64,000 bases of DNA from Nocardia vermiculata NBRC 100427 (GTDB taxonomy: Bacteria; Actinomycetota; Actinomycetes; Mycobacteriales; Mycobacteriaceae), in contig NZ_BDCA01000021.1 in the NCBI RefSeq assembly GCF_001613265.1, positions 62,001 through 126,000 of the forward strand, in the 5' to 3' direction. Below, in pieces: positions 16,691-26,500 of the stretch (the stretch's first letter is position 1; each line of letters opens with the position of its first letter). The notes beneath the pieces were generated by a model. It had not been told where the DNA came from, searched no databases, and saw nothing but the letters and a program-made list of their open reading frames with translations. The translations under genes and the position numbers were made by a program.

Positions 16691-16723
16691 CCGCCCGCAC
16701 CATCGCAAAGATGATGCGGGCGG
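16691..16723 (-). terminator. Stem-loop terminator downstream of pckA
   Basis: A 14-bp stem (arms CCGCCCGCACCATC and GATGATGCGGGCGG, one G-U pair on the minus strand) with a 5-nt loop lies 39 bp after the pckA stop. No long T-run follows, as usual in actinobacteria. Confidence 0.7.
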
Positions 16724-16761
16724 TACAGTTTCGCCGCTACCGGGCAGACGAATCCGGCCGG

Positions 16762-18588
16762 TCAGCCCAAACGCTGCTTCAGGGCCTCGAATTCGTCACG
16801 CACACCGGAGGGCAGCTTGTCCCCGACGAACTCGAACCACTCCTCGATCAGCGGAATCTCCCGGCGCCACTCGTCCAGGTCGACCTTCAGCGAGGCATCG
16901 ACATCGGCCGGATCCACGTCCAGGCCCTCGAGGTCGAGCTGGGCCGCGGTGGGCACATTGCCGACAGCGGTGGACTCGGCGCCGGCCTTGCCCTCGATAC
17001 GGTTGACGATCCACTCCAGCACGCGGGAGTTCTCACCGAATCCGGGCCACAGGAAGCGGCCGTCCTCGCCACGACGGAACCAGTTGACGTAGAAGATCTT
17101 CGGCAACTTGGTGGCATCGGCGTTCTTGCCGAGGTTCACCCAGTGGTTCATGTAGTCACCGACGTGATAGCCCATGAACGGCAGCATCGCCATCGGGTCG
17201 CGGCGCACATTGCCGACCTTGCCCTCGGCGGCAGCGGTCTGCTCCGAGGACATGGTGGCGCCCATGAACACGCCGTGCTGCCAGTCGAAGGACTCGGTCA
17301 CCAGCGGGATCGTGGTCTTGCGGCGGCCACCGAACAGGATCGCCGAAATCGGCACGCCCTGCGGGTCGTCCCATTCGGGAGCCAGCGTGGGGCACTGCGA
17401 CATCGGCGTGCAGTAACGAGAGTTCGGGTGCGCGGCAAGAGTTTCGGTCTCGCGCAGGTACCAGTCGTTACCCTTCCAGTCGATCAGGTGATCGGGCTCG
17501 CCCTCGAGGCCCTCCCACCAGACGTCCTTGTCGTCGGTCAGCGCGACGTTGGTGTAGACGGTGTTGCCCGCCTCCAGGGTCTGCATGGCGTTCGGATTCG
17601 AGCTGTGGTTGGTGCCGGGGGCGACACCGAAGAAACCGAACTCCGGGTTCACCGCGTACAGGCGGCCGTCCTCGCCGAAACGCATCCAGGCGATGTCGTC
17701 GCCCAGAGTCTCCGCACGCCAGCCCGGCACGGTCGGCTGCAGCATCGCCAGGTTGGTCTTGCCGCAGGCGCTCGGGAACGCGGCGGCGACGTAGTAGTTC
17801 TTGTTCTCCGGCGAGATCAGCTTCAGGATCAGCATGTGCTCGGCCAGCCAGCCCTCGTCGTGGGCCATCGCCGAGGCGATACGCAGCGAGTAGCACTTCT
17901 TGCCCAGCAGCGCGTTGCCGCCGTAACCGGAACCGTAGGACCAGATCTCACGGTCCTCGGGGAAGTGGGTGATGTACTTGGTGTCGTTGCACGGCCAGGG
18001 AACGTCAGCGACATCCCCAGTTAGCGGCGCGCCCACCGAATGCAGCGCCTTCACGAACGGGCGGTCGGTGCCCAGCTTCTCCAGCGCGGCCTTACCCATG
18101 CGGGTCATCACGCGCATCGACACGACGACGTACTCGGAGTCGGTGATCTCCACGCCCAGCTTCGGGTCGTCGGCACCGAGCGGGCCCATGCAGAAGGGCA
18201 CCACGTACATGGTGCGGCCCTGCATGCTGCCGCGGTACAGCGGCGTCATGGTGGCCCGCATCTCGGCGGGGTCCATCCAGTTGTTGGTCGGCCCGGCGTC
18301 GGCCTCGGTGTGTGAACAGATGAAAGTGCGCGACTCCACGCGCGCCACATCGGAAGGATCCGAGAGCGCCAGGAACGAGTTGGGCTTCTTCGCCTCGTTG
18401 AGCTTCTGGAAGGTACCGGCCTCCACCAGCTGGGTGGTCAGGCGATCCCATTCCTCGTCGGAGCCGTCGGCCCAGACGACCCGTGACGGCTCAGTGAGCT
18501 CTGCGACCTCCTGAACCCACGCGAGCAGTCCCGCATGCTCGGTCGGTGCGGTGCCATCGTGAAGACCAGGAATGGTCGCTGAGGTCAT
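16762..18588 (-). CDS. pckA: Phosphoenolpyruvate carboxykinase (GTP)
   Basis: 608 residues, the usual length of GTP-dependent PEPCK. It converts oxaloacetate and GTP to phosphoenolpyruvate, GDP and CO2, the gateway from the TCA cycle to gluconeogenesis. Seen are the PEPCK-specific loop AAFPSACGKTNLAM (P-loop with the hyper-reactive Cys), the metal-binding region GDDIAWMRFGEDGRLYAVNPE, and the guanine-site region FYVNWFRRGEDGRFLWPGFGENSRVLEW. ATG at 18588 is chosen over upstream codons because GGAGAG sits 8 nt before it and the family N-terminus begins just after. The order pckA, Rv0210-like, Rv0209-like is conserved with M. tuberculosis. Confidence 0.97.
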   Translation of the reverse strand: MTSATIPGLHDGTAPTEHAGLLAWVQEVAELTEPSRVVWADGSDEEWDRLTTQLVEAGTFQKLNEAKKPNSFLALSDPSDVARVESRTFICSHTEADAGPTNNWMDPAEMRATMTPLYRGSMQGRTMYVVPFCMGPLGADDPKLGVEITDSEYVVVSMRVMTRMGKAALEKLGTDRPFVKALHSVGAPLTGDVADVPWPCNDTKYITHFPEDREIWSYGSGYGGNALLGKKCYSLRIASAMAHDEGWLAEHMLILKLISPENKNYYVAAAFPSACGKTNLAMLQPTVPGWRAETLGDDIAWMRFGEDGRLYAVNPEFGFFGVAPGTNHSSNPNAMQTLEAGNTVYTNVALTDDKDVWWEGLEGEPDHLIDWKGNDWYLRETETLAAHPNSRYCTPMSQCPTLAPEWDDPQGVPISAILFGGRRKTTIPLVTESFDWQHGVFMGATMSSEQTAAAEGKVGNVRRDPMAMLPFMGYHVGDYMNHWVNLGKNADATKLPKIFYVNWFRRGEDGRFLWPGFGENSRVLEWIVNRIEGKAGAESTAVGNVPTAAQLDLEGLDVDPADVDASLKVDLDEWRREIPLIEEWFEFVGDKLPSGVRDEFEALKQRLG

Positions 18589-18875
18589 GAAAACTCTCCT
18601 GATATGTGCGGCGGGGTGGGCAGGCTGCACGAGACAGCTCACAACACCAGGAAGGCCGCCGGTGGCGGTGGACGTCCGACCCGGCTCGCCGACGAGCACA
18701 CCCCGGCGTGGGCGGCGTACGCGAACGAGACGGACACCCTGATTCCTTAAGTAAGAGGTTAACGCCATGTGACCGTCGGTACGGAATGGGGTTGCTCACT
18801 CGGGACCGGGTCGAAACCTTCCCGCTCGAGCGGGCAGTCGACCGCGCGGTGCGGGCAAACGCCGACCGGTTCGTT
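18589..18875. other. Intergenic region upstream of pckA
   Basis: 287 bp with no gene, between the end of the dynamin-like gene and pckA. It presumably carries the pckA promoter; an AT-rich patch lies at about 18742-18765. No operator could be assigned. Confidence 0.5.
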
Positions 18876-20732
18876 TCAGTGGTTCCCCACCGCATCCAGC
18901 AGCGCCAGATCACGCTCACAGGCGGCCAGCTGTGCGGGCCGTTCGGAGGCCGTGCGGCGCAATTGCCCCTCCAGCTCGGCGACCCGGCGGTCGGCCGCCA
19001 CCATGCGCGCGGTACTGGCCCGCACCACCAGCTCGGTCAGCTCGGACTCCGCTTCCACCAGCGCGGTCGCCACTCGCTGCTCCAGCTGCGCTTTCACCCC
19101 GACCAGCACGTCGGTGACCCATTGCCGCAGATGTGCCAGGTCGGCCAGGCGCCCGCGGGAGTGCACCACCCACCAGGCGACACCCGCACCGAGCGCCAGG
19201 GTGATCGGCACGGTCGCGATATCGAGCGCCGGCACCAGCGACAACGGCGCAACGATCAGACGCCCGAGGCCGAAACCCGCTGATGCACCGAGCGCGATCA
19301 TCAGCCGATCCTCCACACCACGAGGACGACGGTCCGGATCGGGCCCGACCGCCGGGGCCGGATCGTTCGACGCACCCAGCATCGGACCCGCCATCGGCCC
19401 ACCCGCGGGGTCGGCAACCGGACCACCGGTCCCGGCGACCACCCCGTCGGCAACCGCCGCAGCACCGGTCGCACCGCCCACCGGCGCTGCCGTCTCGGTT
19501 GCGGGTCCGGCCGCTGCCGCGATCTGGCGGGCCAGCTCGGTGAGCCGATGCCGCACCACCCCGTCGAGTTCGGCCGTCGCCTGATTCACCGCCAGCTGCA
19601 AGCGTTCGGGATATCCGCCCACCCGGCGACGATCCAGGTGGTCCAGATCGGCGCGGGTGGCGGCGTTCAGCGTCCGCATCCGGGCACCGGTTTCGTGCAT
19701 CAGATCCACCCGGGCCAATTGCAGACGATTGCGCAACGCCGCCAGCGACTGCGCCCGGCCGCCGTCCCGCCCGGCCAGCGCCGCGGCGCGCTCGGCCCGC
19801 AATTGCGCGACCGCTGTCCCCGAACGCAACGACTCGATCTGTCCCACCACCCGGGCGCGGGTATCGGCCAGGACCCGGGCGGTGACGGCCGCGATCCGGT
19901 CCGCCCCACCACCGATGCCGACCGCCACGCTCAGCTCCCGATGCAGAGCGGCCAGTCCGGACCGGTCGAGCAACGCGGCATCCTGTGCGGTCCGCGCGGC
20001 CGCCGCCAACCGCGGTGATACCGGCACGATCTCGGGCTCGGCCCCCAGCACCCGAGCGAGCAGGACGGTATCCCGGTCCACTACCTCACGCCACCCCGGA
20101 TGAGCTTGAAAGCCGTTCAGCGCGAACAGTATCCGAGTCCCGGCCGCGTGCAGACGAGCCACCGGGCCGACCAGTGCGGCACCGATCACGGCACCCGGAT
20201 CCAGCAGCACCAGCGCCACCGCCGGACCGGCTCCCGGTGCGAAATCCGGGGCGTCGACCAGCAGCGCGGGATCGCTGATCGTATCGGCGAGCAGTACCCG
20301 AGGTTCGAAACGCGCCAGCTCGGTGCGCAGCAGCGTGGTATTGGCGTCGTCCGAGCCGACCAGCATCACCAGCGCCCGCTCCGCCGGGGACGGCTCCGGT
20401 AGCGACGGGCCGGGAGCCGGTACCGACCGCAGCAGCGCAGCCCCCTGCGGATTCCATCGATCCACCACGGCACGCAACTCCGGGCTCGGCTGCGCGGCTC
20501 CGTCGACACTCTGTGGGTCGGGCCCTGCCACGCGCTGCCCGACGCCTTCAGCACTCGGCTGTACGGCCCCTTCCCTCCGCTGCCGGCCGACGCCTTCAGC
20601 ACTCGGCCCGCCGGCACCTTCGATGCGCTGCCGGTCGGTCCCTTCAGCCCGGGGCCGGCCGCCGTCTGCAGTGCTCAGCTGCCCGGGTCCTGCAGCCGTC
20701 TGCTCGGGCCGCCCGCTCTCACAGTCCGGCAC
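18876..20732 (-). CDS. Dynamin-like protein with degenerate GTPase motifs (Rv0210-like)
   Basis: 618 residues. The N-terminal ~70 are low-complexity with three imperfect 16-residue repeats. The GTPase-like core follows but lacks a Walker A: the position corresponds to VMLVGSDDANTTLL, and the base-binding NKxD is replaced by FALNGFQAH. Long helical stalk segments come after (ARVLADTRARVVGQIESL, AQSLAALRNRLQLARVDL). A Pro/Gly-rich linker then leads to a hydrophobic hairpin (about residues 490-530, RLIVAPLSLVPALDIATVPITLAL) and a C-terminal helical bundle. The GTG start overlaps the end of the intact GTPase gene upstream by 14 nt. The pair is likely a membrane-remodelling heterodimer of the dynamin-like type. 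Confidence 0.75.
   Translation of the reverse strand: MPDCESGRPEQTAAGPGQLSTADGGRPRAEGTDRQRIEGAGGPSAEGVGRQRREGAVQPSAEGVGQRVAGPDPQSVDGAAQPSPELRAVVDRWNPQGAALLRSVPAPGPSLPEPSPAERALVMLVGSDDANTTLLRTELARFEPRVLLADTISDPALLVDAPDFAPGAGPAVALVLLDPGAVIGAALVGPVARLHAAGTRILFALNGFQAHPGWREVVDRDTVLLARVLGAEPEIVPVSPRLAAAARTAQDAALLDRSGLAALHRELSVAVGIGGGADRIAAVTARVLADTRARVVGQIESLRSGTAVAQLRAERAAALAGRDGGRAQSLAALRNRLQLARVDLMHETGARMRTLNAATRADLDHLDRRRVGGYPERLQLAVNQATAELDGVVRHRLTELARQIAAAAGPATETAAPVGGATGAAAVADGVVAGTGGPVADPAGGPMAGPMLGASNDPAPAVGPDPDRRPRGVEDRLMIALGASAGFGLGRLIVAPLSLVPALDIATVPITLALGAGVAWWVVHSRGRLADLAHLRQWVTDVLVGVKAQLEQRVATALVEAESELTELVVRASTARMVAADRRVAELEGQLRRTASERPAQLAACERDLALLDAVGNH
20541..20650. repeat. 48-bp imperfect tandem repeat inside the dynamin-like gene
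   Basis: Units begin at 20541, 20589 and 20637 (period 48 bp, third partial), each with a ccttcagc core. They encode 16-residue repeats with EG..RQR.EGA..PSAEGV character at the N-terminus of the Rv0210-like protein. Copy number may vary between strains. Confidence 0.7.
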
Positions 20733-21855
20733 TGCTCAGCCGCTCCCACAGCCGCATATATCCGTTGTGCAGCCGGATCGCGGCGCGGCGCGCAGCAGCC
20801 GGCATATCGCCGGCGGCTACGGCTCGCCAGCGCTGGGCTCGGATCAGCGCATCGTCGGCGTCCGACGGCCTGGGGTCGGGATATCCGGCCGCCAGATGGC
20901 GCACCTGGGGCTGGGCCAGGCCCGCCAGCAACGCGATCCACAGTGCTTCGTCCCCGGCGAGGTAGTCCTCGATCAGATCGCGGGCGCGGGCGGCGGTGGC
21001 ACCCTGCGGAACCGCCCGCGCGGCGATGCGGGACAGCTCGTCGACGAGCATCCCGCCACGCAGTGCCACGAGTTGTTCGTAGCGCCGGTGCAGTCCGGTG
21101 TGCACCGGATCGATCCCACTCGCGGCATGCAGCACCTGCAGCAGTTGCTGCGCACTCATCCCGGGTTCGCCGTGCAGCGCGGCCACGGCGCAACTCGCCC
21201 CGTGCAGCCCCCAGCGCTGCAAGACGGCCTCCCGCTCGGCGACGTCCGGCCCGGCCGATCGATCGACGAACAGTTCGGCGGACAGAGTGAGTTCAGGACC
21301 GCTGCCGGCGTGCCGGCGCAGCGTGCGCAGATCGTCGTCGCCCGGAGTGCCGGCGCGGGTGTGCATCGCCAGTTCGGCCGCCATCGGCGACACCTGCATC
21401 CCGAGCCCGTGGGAGGCCTGATCGGCGGCTGCCACCGCATCGCTCCAGCGCGACCCCACCGCATCGGCTTTGTTGAGTACGACCATGGTGGTCTCGGGGT
21501 TCAGGGTTTCCAGTACCCGACGGTCGGCTGCCTGCAGGGCGCCGGCCAGGACATAGACGACGAGATCGGCATCCAGGATCGGGTCCGGCACACCGGGTTG
21601 GTCGATCGCCTCGGTCTCCTCGGCCGCCATCAGGGCGAGCGCCCGCAGCAAGGTTGTCTTACCGGCGCCCGCCCGGCCCGTGACCTGGATTCGCAGCGGC
21701 CGGCGAAACGCGGCGACGGCGGCGGAGATCTGATCGGCGATGTGCGGGTCGGCCGCCACTCGCACCGTGGAGACGAGTTGTTCGAGACTCGGCACCGGCC
21801 CGCCGGGCTCGTGCACGAACCCCGGTGCGGTGCTGGTTGCGGTAGCTCTCGGCAC
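20719..21855 (-). CDS. Dynamin-like GTPase (Rv0209-like)
   Basis: 378 residues. A canonical P-loop GRAGAGKTT (about residues 60-68), a G3 region DADLVVYVLAG and the guanine-specificity motif NKAD (VVLNKADAVG) indicate an active GTPase. The C-terminal half is helical. GTG at 21855 is chosen because AAGGGGGT lies about 7 nt upstream; the longer frame overlaps the region in front of trmB. It is followed with a 14-nt overlap by a homologue with a degenerate nucleotide site. The same two genes precede pckA in M. tuberculosis (Rv0209, Rv0210). The function is inferred as membrane-associated GTPase; not demonstrated. Confidence 0.8.
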   Translation of the reverse strand: MPRATATSTAPGFVHEPGGPVPSLEQLVSTVRVAADPHIADQISAAVAAFRRPLRIQVTGRAGAGKTTLLRALALMAAEETEAIDQPGVPDPILDADLVVYVLAGALQAADRRVLETLNPETTMVVLNKADAVGSRWSDAVAAADQASHGLGMQVSPMAAELAMHTRAGTPGDDDLRTLRRHAGSGPELTLSAELFVDRSAGPDVAEREAVLQRWGLHGASCAVAALHGEPGMSAQQLLQVLHAASGIDPVHTGLHRRYEQLVALRGGMLVDELSRIAARAVPQGATAARARDLIEDYLAGDEALWIALLAGLAQPQVRHLAAGYPDPRPSDADDALIRAQRWRAVAAGDMPAAARRAAIRLHNGYMRLWERLSSAGL

Positions 21856-22028
21856 AGGTGATACCCCCTTCCGGCGCAAAATTCTGTCAGAAGCGGACCC
21901 GCTTGTGGGCATCGACCGTGCAATTCGAGCCGCTGGGGCCGCCGCGACCGGCACGATCGGCATTGCGCCGACCGGGATTTCGGCGGTAGGCGCCCTCGAT
22001 GCCGGTCCTGATCATCGGATACTGGACA

Positions 22029-22844
22029 ATGGAGCGCGTGAATCACACCGCCGGAAGCGACGGGGCCGGAGGCGGCAGCCCGCGTAACGACGCAGGCTCC
22101 CCCGGATCGCACATCGAGGCACCCGAGCGTGAACCTTCTCGTCTCTACCCCCGGGTAACCAGCTTCCGGTCCCGCCGCGGCGCGTTGACCGCGACTCAGC
22201 AGCAATCCTGGGAGCGGATGTGGCCGCAGATCGGGCGTGAGGTGGGCGACGAACCGCTCGATGCCGCCGCCTGGTTCGGGCGTACCGCACCGCTGATCGT
22301 CGAGATCGGCTGCGGCACCGGCACCGCGACCGCCGCGATGGCCCAGGCCGAACCCGATTTCGACCTGATCGGCATCGAGGTCTACAAGCCGGGCCTGGCC
22401 CAGCTCGTGCAGCGGATCGAGCGGGAGCGGATCGCCAATATCCGACTGCTGCGCGGTGATGCCGTGGACGTCCTCGAACATATGATTGCCGAGAATTCAC
22501 TCGACGGCGTTCGGGTCTTCTTCCCGGATCCGTGGCCGAAGGCGCGCCATCACAAACGCCGGCTGCTGCAACCGGCCACGATGACCCTGATCGCCAGTCG
22601 CCTGCGTCCCGGCGGCATTCTGCACGTGGCCACCGACCACGCCGGCTACGCGGAGCACATCGCCGAGGTCGGCGCGGGAGAACCGCAGCTGGTGGGCCTC
22701 AACGAGGCGACCGGCGGTGATCGGGCACACCCCGCGACCGAGACGGTGATCGGTCTCGAACGTCCGGTGACCAAATTCGAGAGCAAGGCACATCGGGCCG
22801 GGAGCGCGATCACCGAATTCATTTGGGGGAAGATCGAGATATGA
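22029..22844 (+). CDS. trmB: tRNA (guanine-N7-)-methyltransferase
   Basis: 271 residues. It makes m7G46 in tRNA with SAM. Seen are motif I IVEIGCGTGTATAAMA, GIEVYKPGL, and the TrmB-specific VFFPDPWPKARHHKRR with the conserved PDPWPK.RH.KRR residues, plus GGILHVATDH and the C-terminal T.FE...R. The start is uncertain: ATG 22029 or GTG 22038. The stop overlaps the next ATG, and trmB, the NYN gene and mmpL3 form one tightly packed operon, as in mycobacteria (Rv0208c-Rv0206c). Confidence 0.95.
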   Translation: MERVNHTAGSDGAGGGSPRNDAGSPGSHIEAPEREPSRLYPRVTSFRSRRGALTATQQQSWERMWPQIGREVGDEPLDAAAWFGRTAPLIVEIGCGTGTATAAMAQAEPDFDLIGIEVYKPGLAQLVQRIERERIANIRLLRGDAVDVLEHMIAENSLDGVRVFFPDPWPKARHHKRRLLQPATMTLIASRLRPGGILHVATDHAGYAEHIAEVGAGEPQLVGLNEATGGDRAHPATETVIGLERPVTKFESKAHRAGSAITEFIWGKIEI

Positions 22845-23545
22845 GTCCCAGGGAGATAACCCAGGCGGTCGACGAGGTTGCCGGAACCGCGATCGGCGAG
22901 GCCACCGGCGTGCGGCGGGTCCTGCTGGTGTGGGATGCCCCGAATCTCGACATGGGCCTGGGCGCCATCCTCGGCGGGCGTCCCACCGCGGCCTACCGGC
23001 CCCGCTTCGATGCGCTCGGCCGCTGGCTGCTGGCCCGTAGCGCGGAACTGTCCGCCGGTAGTAATCAGCGCATCGAACCCGAAGCCACCGTCTTCACCAA
23101 TATCGCACCCGGCACCGCCGATGTGGTGCGACCGTGGGTGGAGGCGCTGCGCAACGTCGGCTACGCGGTTTTCGCGAAGCCGAAGATCGACGAAGATTCC
23201 GACGTCGACGACGACATGCTGGCACATATCGGGCAACGCCGCGGTGGCGGCGGTCTGGCCGGCCTCATGGTCGCCTCCGCGGACGGACAGGCCTTCCGCG
23301 AGCCACTCGAGGAAATCGCCGCGGCCGGAGTACCGGTTCAGGTGCTCGGATTCCGCGAGCATGCGAGTTGGGCCGTTACGTCCGATATCCTCGATTTCGT
23401 CGACCTCGAGGACATCCCGGGTGTGTTCCGTGAACCGCTGCCCCGGGTCAGCCTCGACTCGCTGCCCGACGAGGGAGCCTGGCTGCAGCCCTTCCGGCCG
23501 CTGTCCGCGCTGCTCACCTCCCGCCCCGCTCAAGGAGTCGCTTAG
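22841..23545 (+). CDS. NYN-domain putative ribonuclease (Rv0207c-like)
   Basis: 234 residues. It carries a NYN/PIN-like fold with VLLVWDAPNLDMGLGAIL (conserved Asp and Asn of the NYN active site), KPKIDEDSDVDDDMLAHI acidic cluster, and a later ASADGQAF Asp. These four acidic positions fit a metal-dependent RNase, though activity has not been shown for this subgroup. ATG 22841 overlaps the trmB stop; a weak TTG start 18 nt upstream is less likely. The stop overlaps the GTG of mmpL3 (TAGTG), so translation of the mycolate transporter is coupled to this gene. Confidence 0.82.
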   Translation: MSPREITQAVDEVAGTAIGEATGVRRVLLVWDAPNLDMGLGAILGGRPTAAYRPRFDALGRWLLARSAELSAGSNQRIEPEATVFTNIAPGTADVVRPWVEALRNVGYAVFAKPKIDEDSDVDDDMLAHIGQRRGGGGLAGLMVASADGQAFREPLEEIAAAGVPVQVLGFREHASWAVTSDILDFVDLEDIPGVFREPLPRVSLDSLPDEGAWLQPFRPLSALLTSRPAQGVA

Positions 23546-26500
23546 TGTTCACCCGCTGGGGCGAGCTGGTCTACAAACTTCGCTACACCGTGCTGGGTGT
23601 AGCAGTTGCCGCACTACTCGGCCTCGGGGCCTATGGATTCGGCCTGGAAAACCACCTGAGCTCCAGCGGCTGGTTCGATCCGGGAGCCGAGTCCTCGGAA
23701 GCCGCCGTCATCAAGGATCAGGTCTACGGCCGCGACCACATGTCCGATGTGATCGCGCTCTACACGGCCCCCGAGGGCAAGACCATCGACGATCCGGAAT
23801 TCGGCCGCAAGATCACCGAGAGTCTCAACAGTCTGCCCAAGAAGTATCCGGACCAGATCACTCGCATCAACCTCGCCTACTGGCCGACGGAGACCGGCGA
23901 CTGGAGTGCGTCGACCACCGGTAGTAAAGACAAGAAGCACGCCTTCGCGACGATCGCCATCAAGGGTGACAACGACACCGAGATGGTGAACAACTTCCGC
24001 AAGGTGAAGGACGTCTTCTCCATACCGGGGGTAGAGGTGCAGGTGGCCGGCATGCAGCCGGTCTCGGGCACGCTCAACGACACCATCGCCTCCGACCAGA
24101 AGCGGATGGAGATGCTGGCCATCCCGGCGGTCGGGATCCTGCTGTTCTTCATCTTCGGCGGCGTGGTGGCCGCGGCACTGCCGCTCATCGTCGGCGGTCT
24201 GACCGTGCTCGGCGCCAACGGCATCGTCATGGGCGTCACACACTTCACCGAGGTGAACTCGTTCGTCGGCGCCGTGGTGTCGATGATCGGCCTCGGCCTG
24301 GCCATCGACTACGGCCTGTTCATAGTCAGTAGATTCCGCGAGGAATTGGCCGAGGGGTATACGACGCGCCAAGCGGTGCGCCGCGCGGTGCAGACGGCCG
24401 GTCGCACGGTGGTCTTCTCGGCGACCATGATCATCGCGGCAAGTGCCGGCATGCTGATCTTCCCGCAGGGCTTCCTGAAATCGGTCGCCTACGGCACCAT
24501 CGCGACCGTCTTGCTGGCGGCGCTGGCCTCGCTGACCGTCCTGCCCGCCATGCTGGCGATTCTCGGGCCCCGAGTGGACGCGCTCGGCTTCAAGCGGTTC
24601 CGCAAGACCAAAACGGCCGAAGAGGTCGAAAACGGCTTCTGGGGCCGCACCACGCAGTGGGTGATGAAGCATCCGCTGAAGGTGGCGGTGCCGCTGTGCA
24701 TCGTGTTGTTGCTGCTGATCATTCCGGTGAAGAACCTGCAGTTCGGCGGTATCAGCGAAACCTATCTGCCGCCGGACAACCCGACGCGTGTGGCACAGGA
24801 GACCTTCGACGAGATCTTCCCGCTGCGCCAGACCGACCCGGTGCAGTTGGTCATCATCACCAACCACACCAGCGCGATCAACGGGCTGCTCGACGAGGCC
24901 AGCAAGGCACCGGGCCTGGAGAAGGAATTCGGGTCGCCGGGCATTCCCCCCAACAACGCCAACGTCTGGGTCTCCGAGACCACGCTGACGCCCGACGCCG
25001 ATATCGAGGACACCCTCGGCTATCTGCGCTCGATCCCGGTTCCCGACGATGTGGAACTGCTGGTCGGCGGGCAGCCGGTGCTCATGCAGGACAGCATCGA
25101 TTCACTGATGGATCGCATGCCGCTGATGATCTTCCTGGTCGTGCTGGTCACCACCCTGCTGATGTTCTTGACCTTCGGGTCATTGGTGCTGCCGATCAAG
25201 GCGGCGCTGATGAGCGCCCTCGGTCTCGGCTCCACTCTGGGCATCCTGACCTGGATTTTCATCGACGGTCATGGTGCGGGACTCCTGAATTTCACCCCGC
25301 AACCGATCATGTCGCCGGTGCTGGTGCTGATCATGGCGATCATCTACGGCCTGTCCACCGACTACGAGGTCTTCCTGCTGTCTCGCATGGTGGAAGCGCG
25401 CTCCCAGGGCGCCAGTACGACCGAGGCGGTACGCACCGGCACCGCGCAGACGGGACGCATCATCACCGCGGCGGCGCTGATCCTGCTGGTCGTAGTGGGC
25501 GCGTTCGCCTTCTCCGATCTGGTGATGATGCAGTACATCGCCTACGGCATGATGGCGGCGCTGTTCATCGACGCGACCGTGCTGCGCATGCTGCTGGTCC
25601 CCGCGACCATGAAGCTGCTGGGTGACGACTGCTGGTGGGCACCGGCCTGGATGAAGCGCATCCAGCAGCGCATCGGCCTCAGTGAACCGACGCTCGACGA
25701 CGAACGACCGGGGAACGGCGAGGTCGTCGACCTGGTCAAAACCACGCCGGTGACCGATCCGGTCACCATGCAGCTGCCACAACTGCCCGACAACGGCAAG
25801 TCGGCGCGCAAGCCGCGCCGACTGCGGTTCATGCGGGCCGATCCGGAAGCACCGACGACAGAACTGCGACGCATCGATCCGGATGCGGGCGCGCCCGGCC
25901 GGGCTGTCTCGCCCGGCGCTTCGGGTGGGACCACCCCGGAGACCGGGGCTGCCGCAGGTGCGACAGGGACTGCAGCGTCGGATGCTTCCGCAGCAGGTAC
26001 GGCCGGGGCTCCTGCCGCGGGACCGACTGCCGCGGGCGCGGCAGCAGCTGCCGGGGCCGCAGGTGCCGCCGCAGTGGGTGCCGCTGCGGTCCGTCGGGCG
26101 AACCAGTCGCCCGACGCCGAGCAGGACCCCGCAGCGAACACCTCCGACGCCGCGACCAGCAGCGATTCGGATTCCGGCGAGGAGGCCAAGCCCTCGAAGC
26201 GAAAGGTGTTCGCCTTCCGTCGACCGCGCACCGTCTCAGATGCGCCGAAGGCCGATCCGGGCAGTGCACAGCCCGGCAGCACCCCGGACAACCCCTCGGA
26301 TTCCACCCCCGGAGGCGGCAGTGCGGACCCATCCGCATCCTCGGCACCGCCGAGCACCTCCGCCACTCCGTCCGCCTCGGGCGCCGCACCGCAAACCCCG
26401 GGCACACGCTCCGACCGCGTACTGCCCCCGCCGGCCACCCGACGCCCGGAGGATTCCGGTGCGGCGAGTGGAGTGATCGGCGCGCCCGGCCCCGTCGATC

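Noticed and set aside
18606..19283. Plus-strand frames across the end of the dynamin-like gene
   Set aside because: Antisense to a well-supported gene and very rich in Arg/His/Gly, typical of shadow frames in GC-rich DNA.
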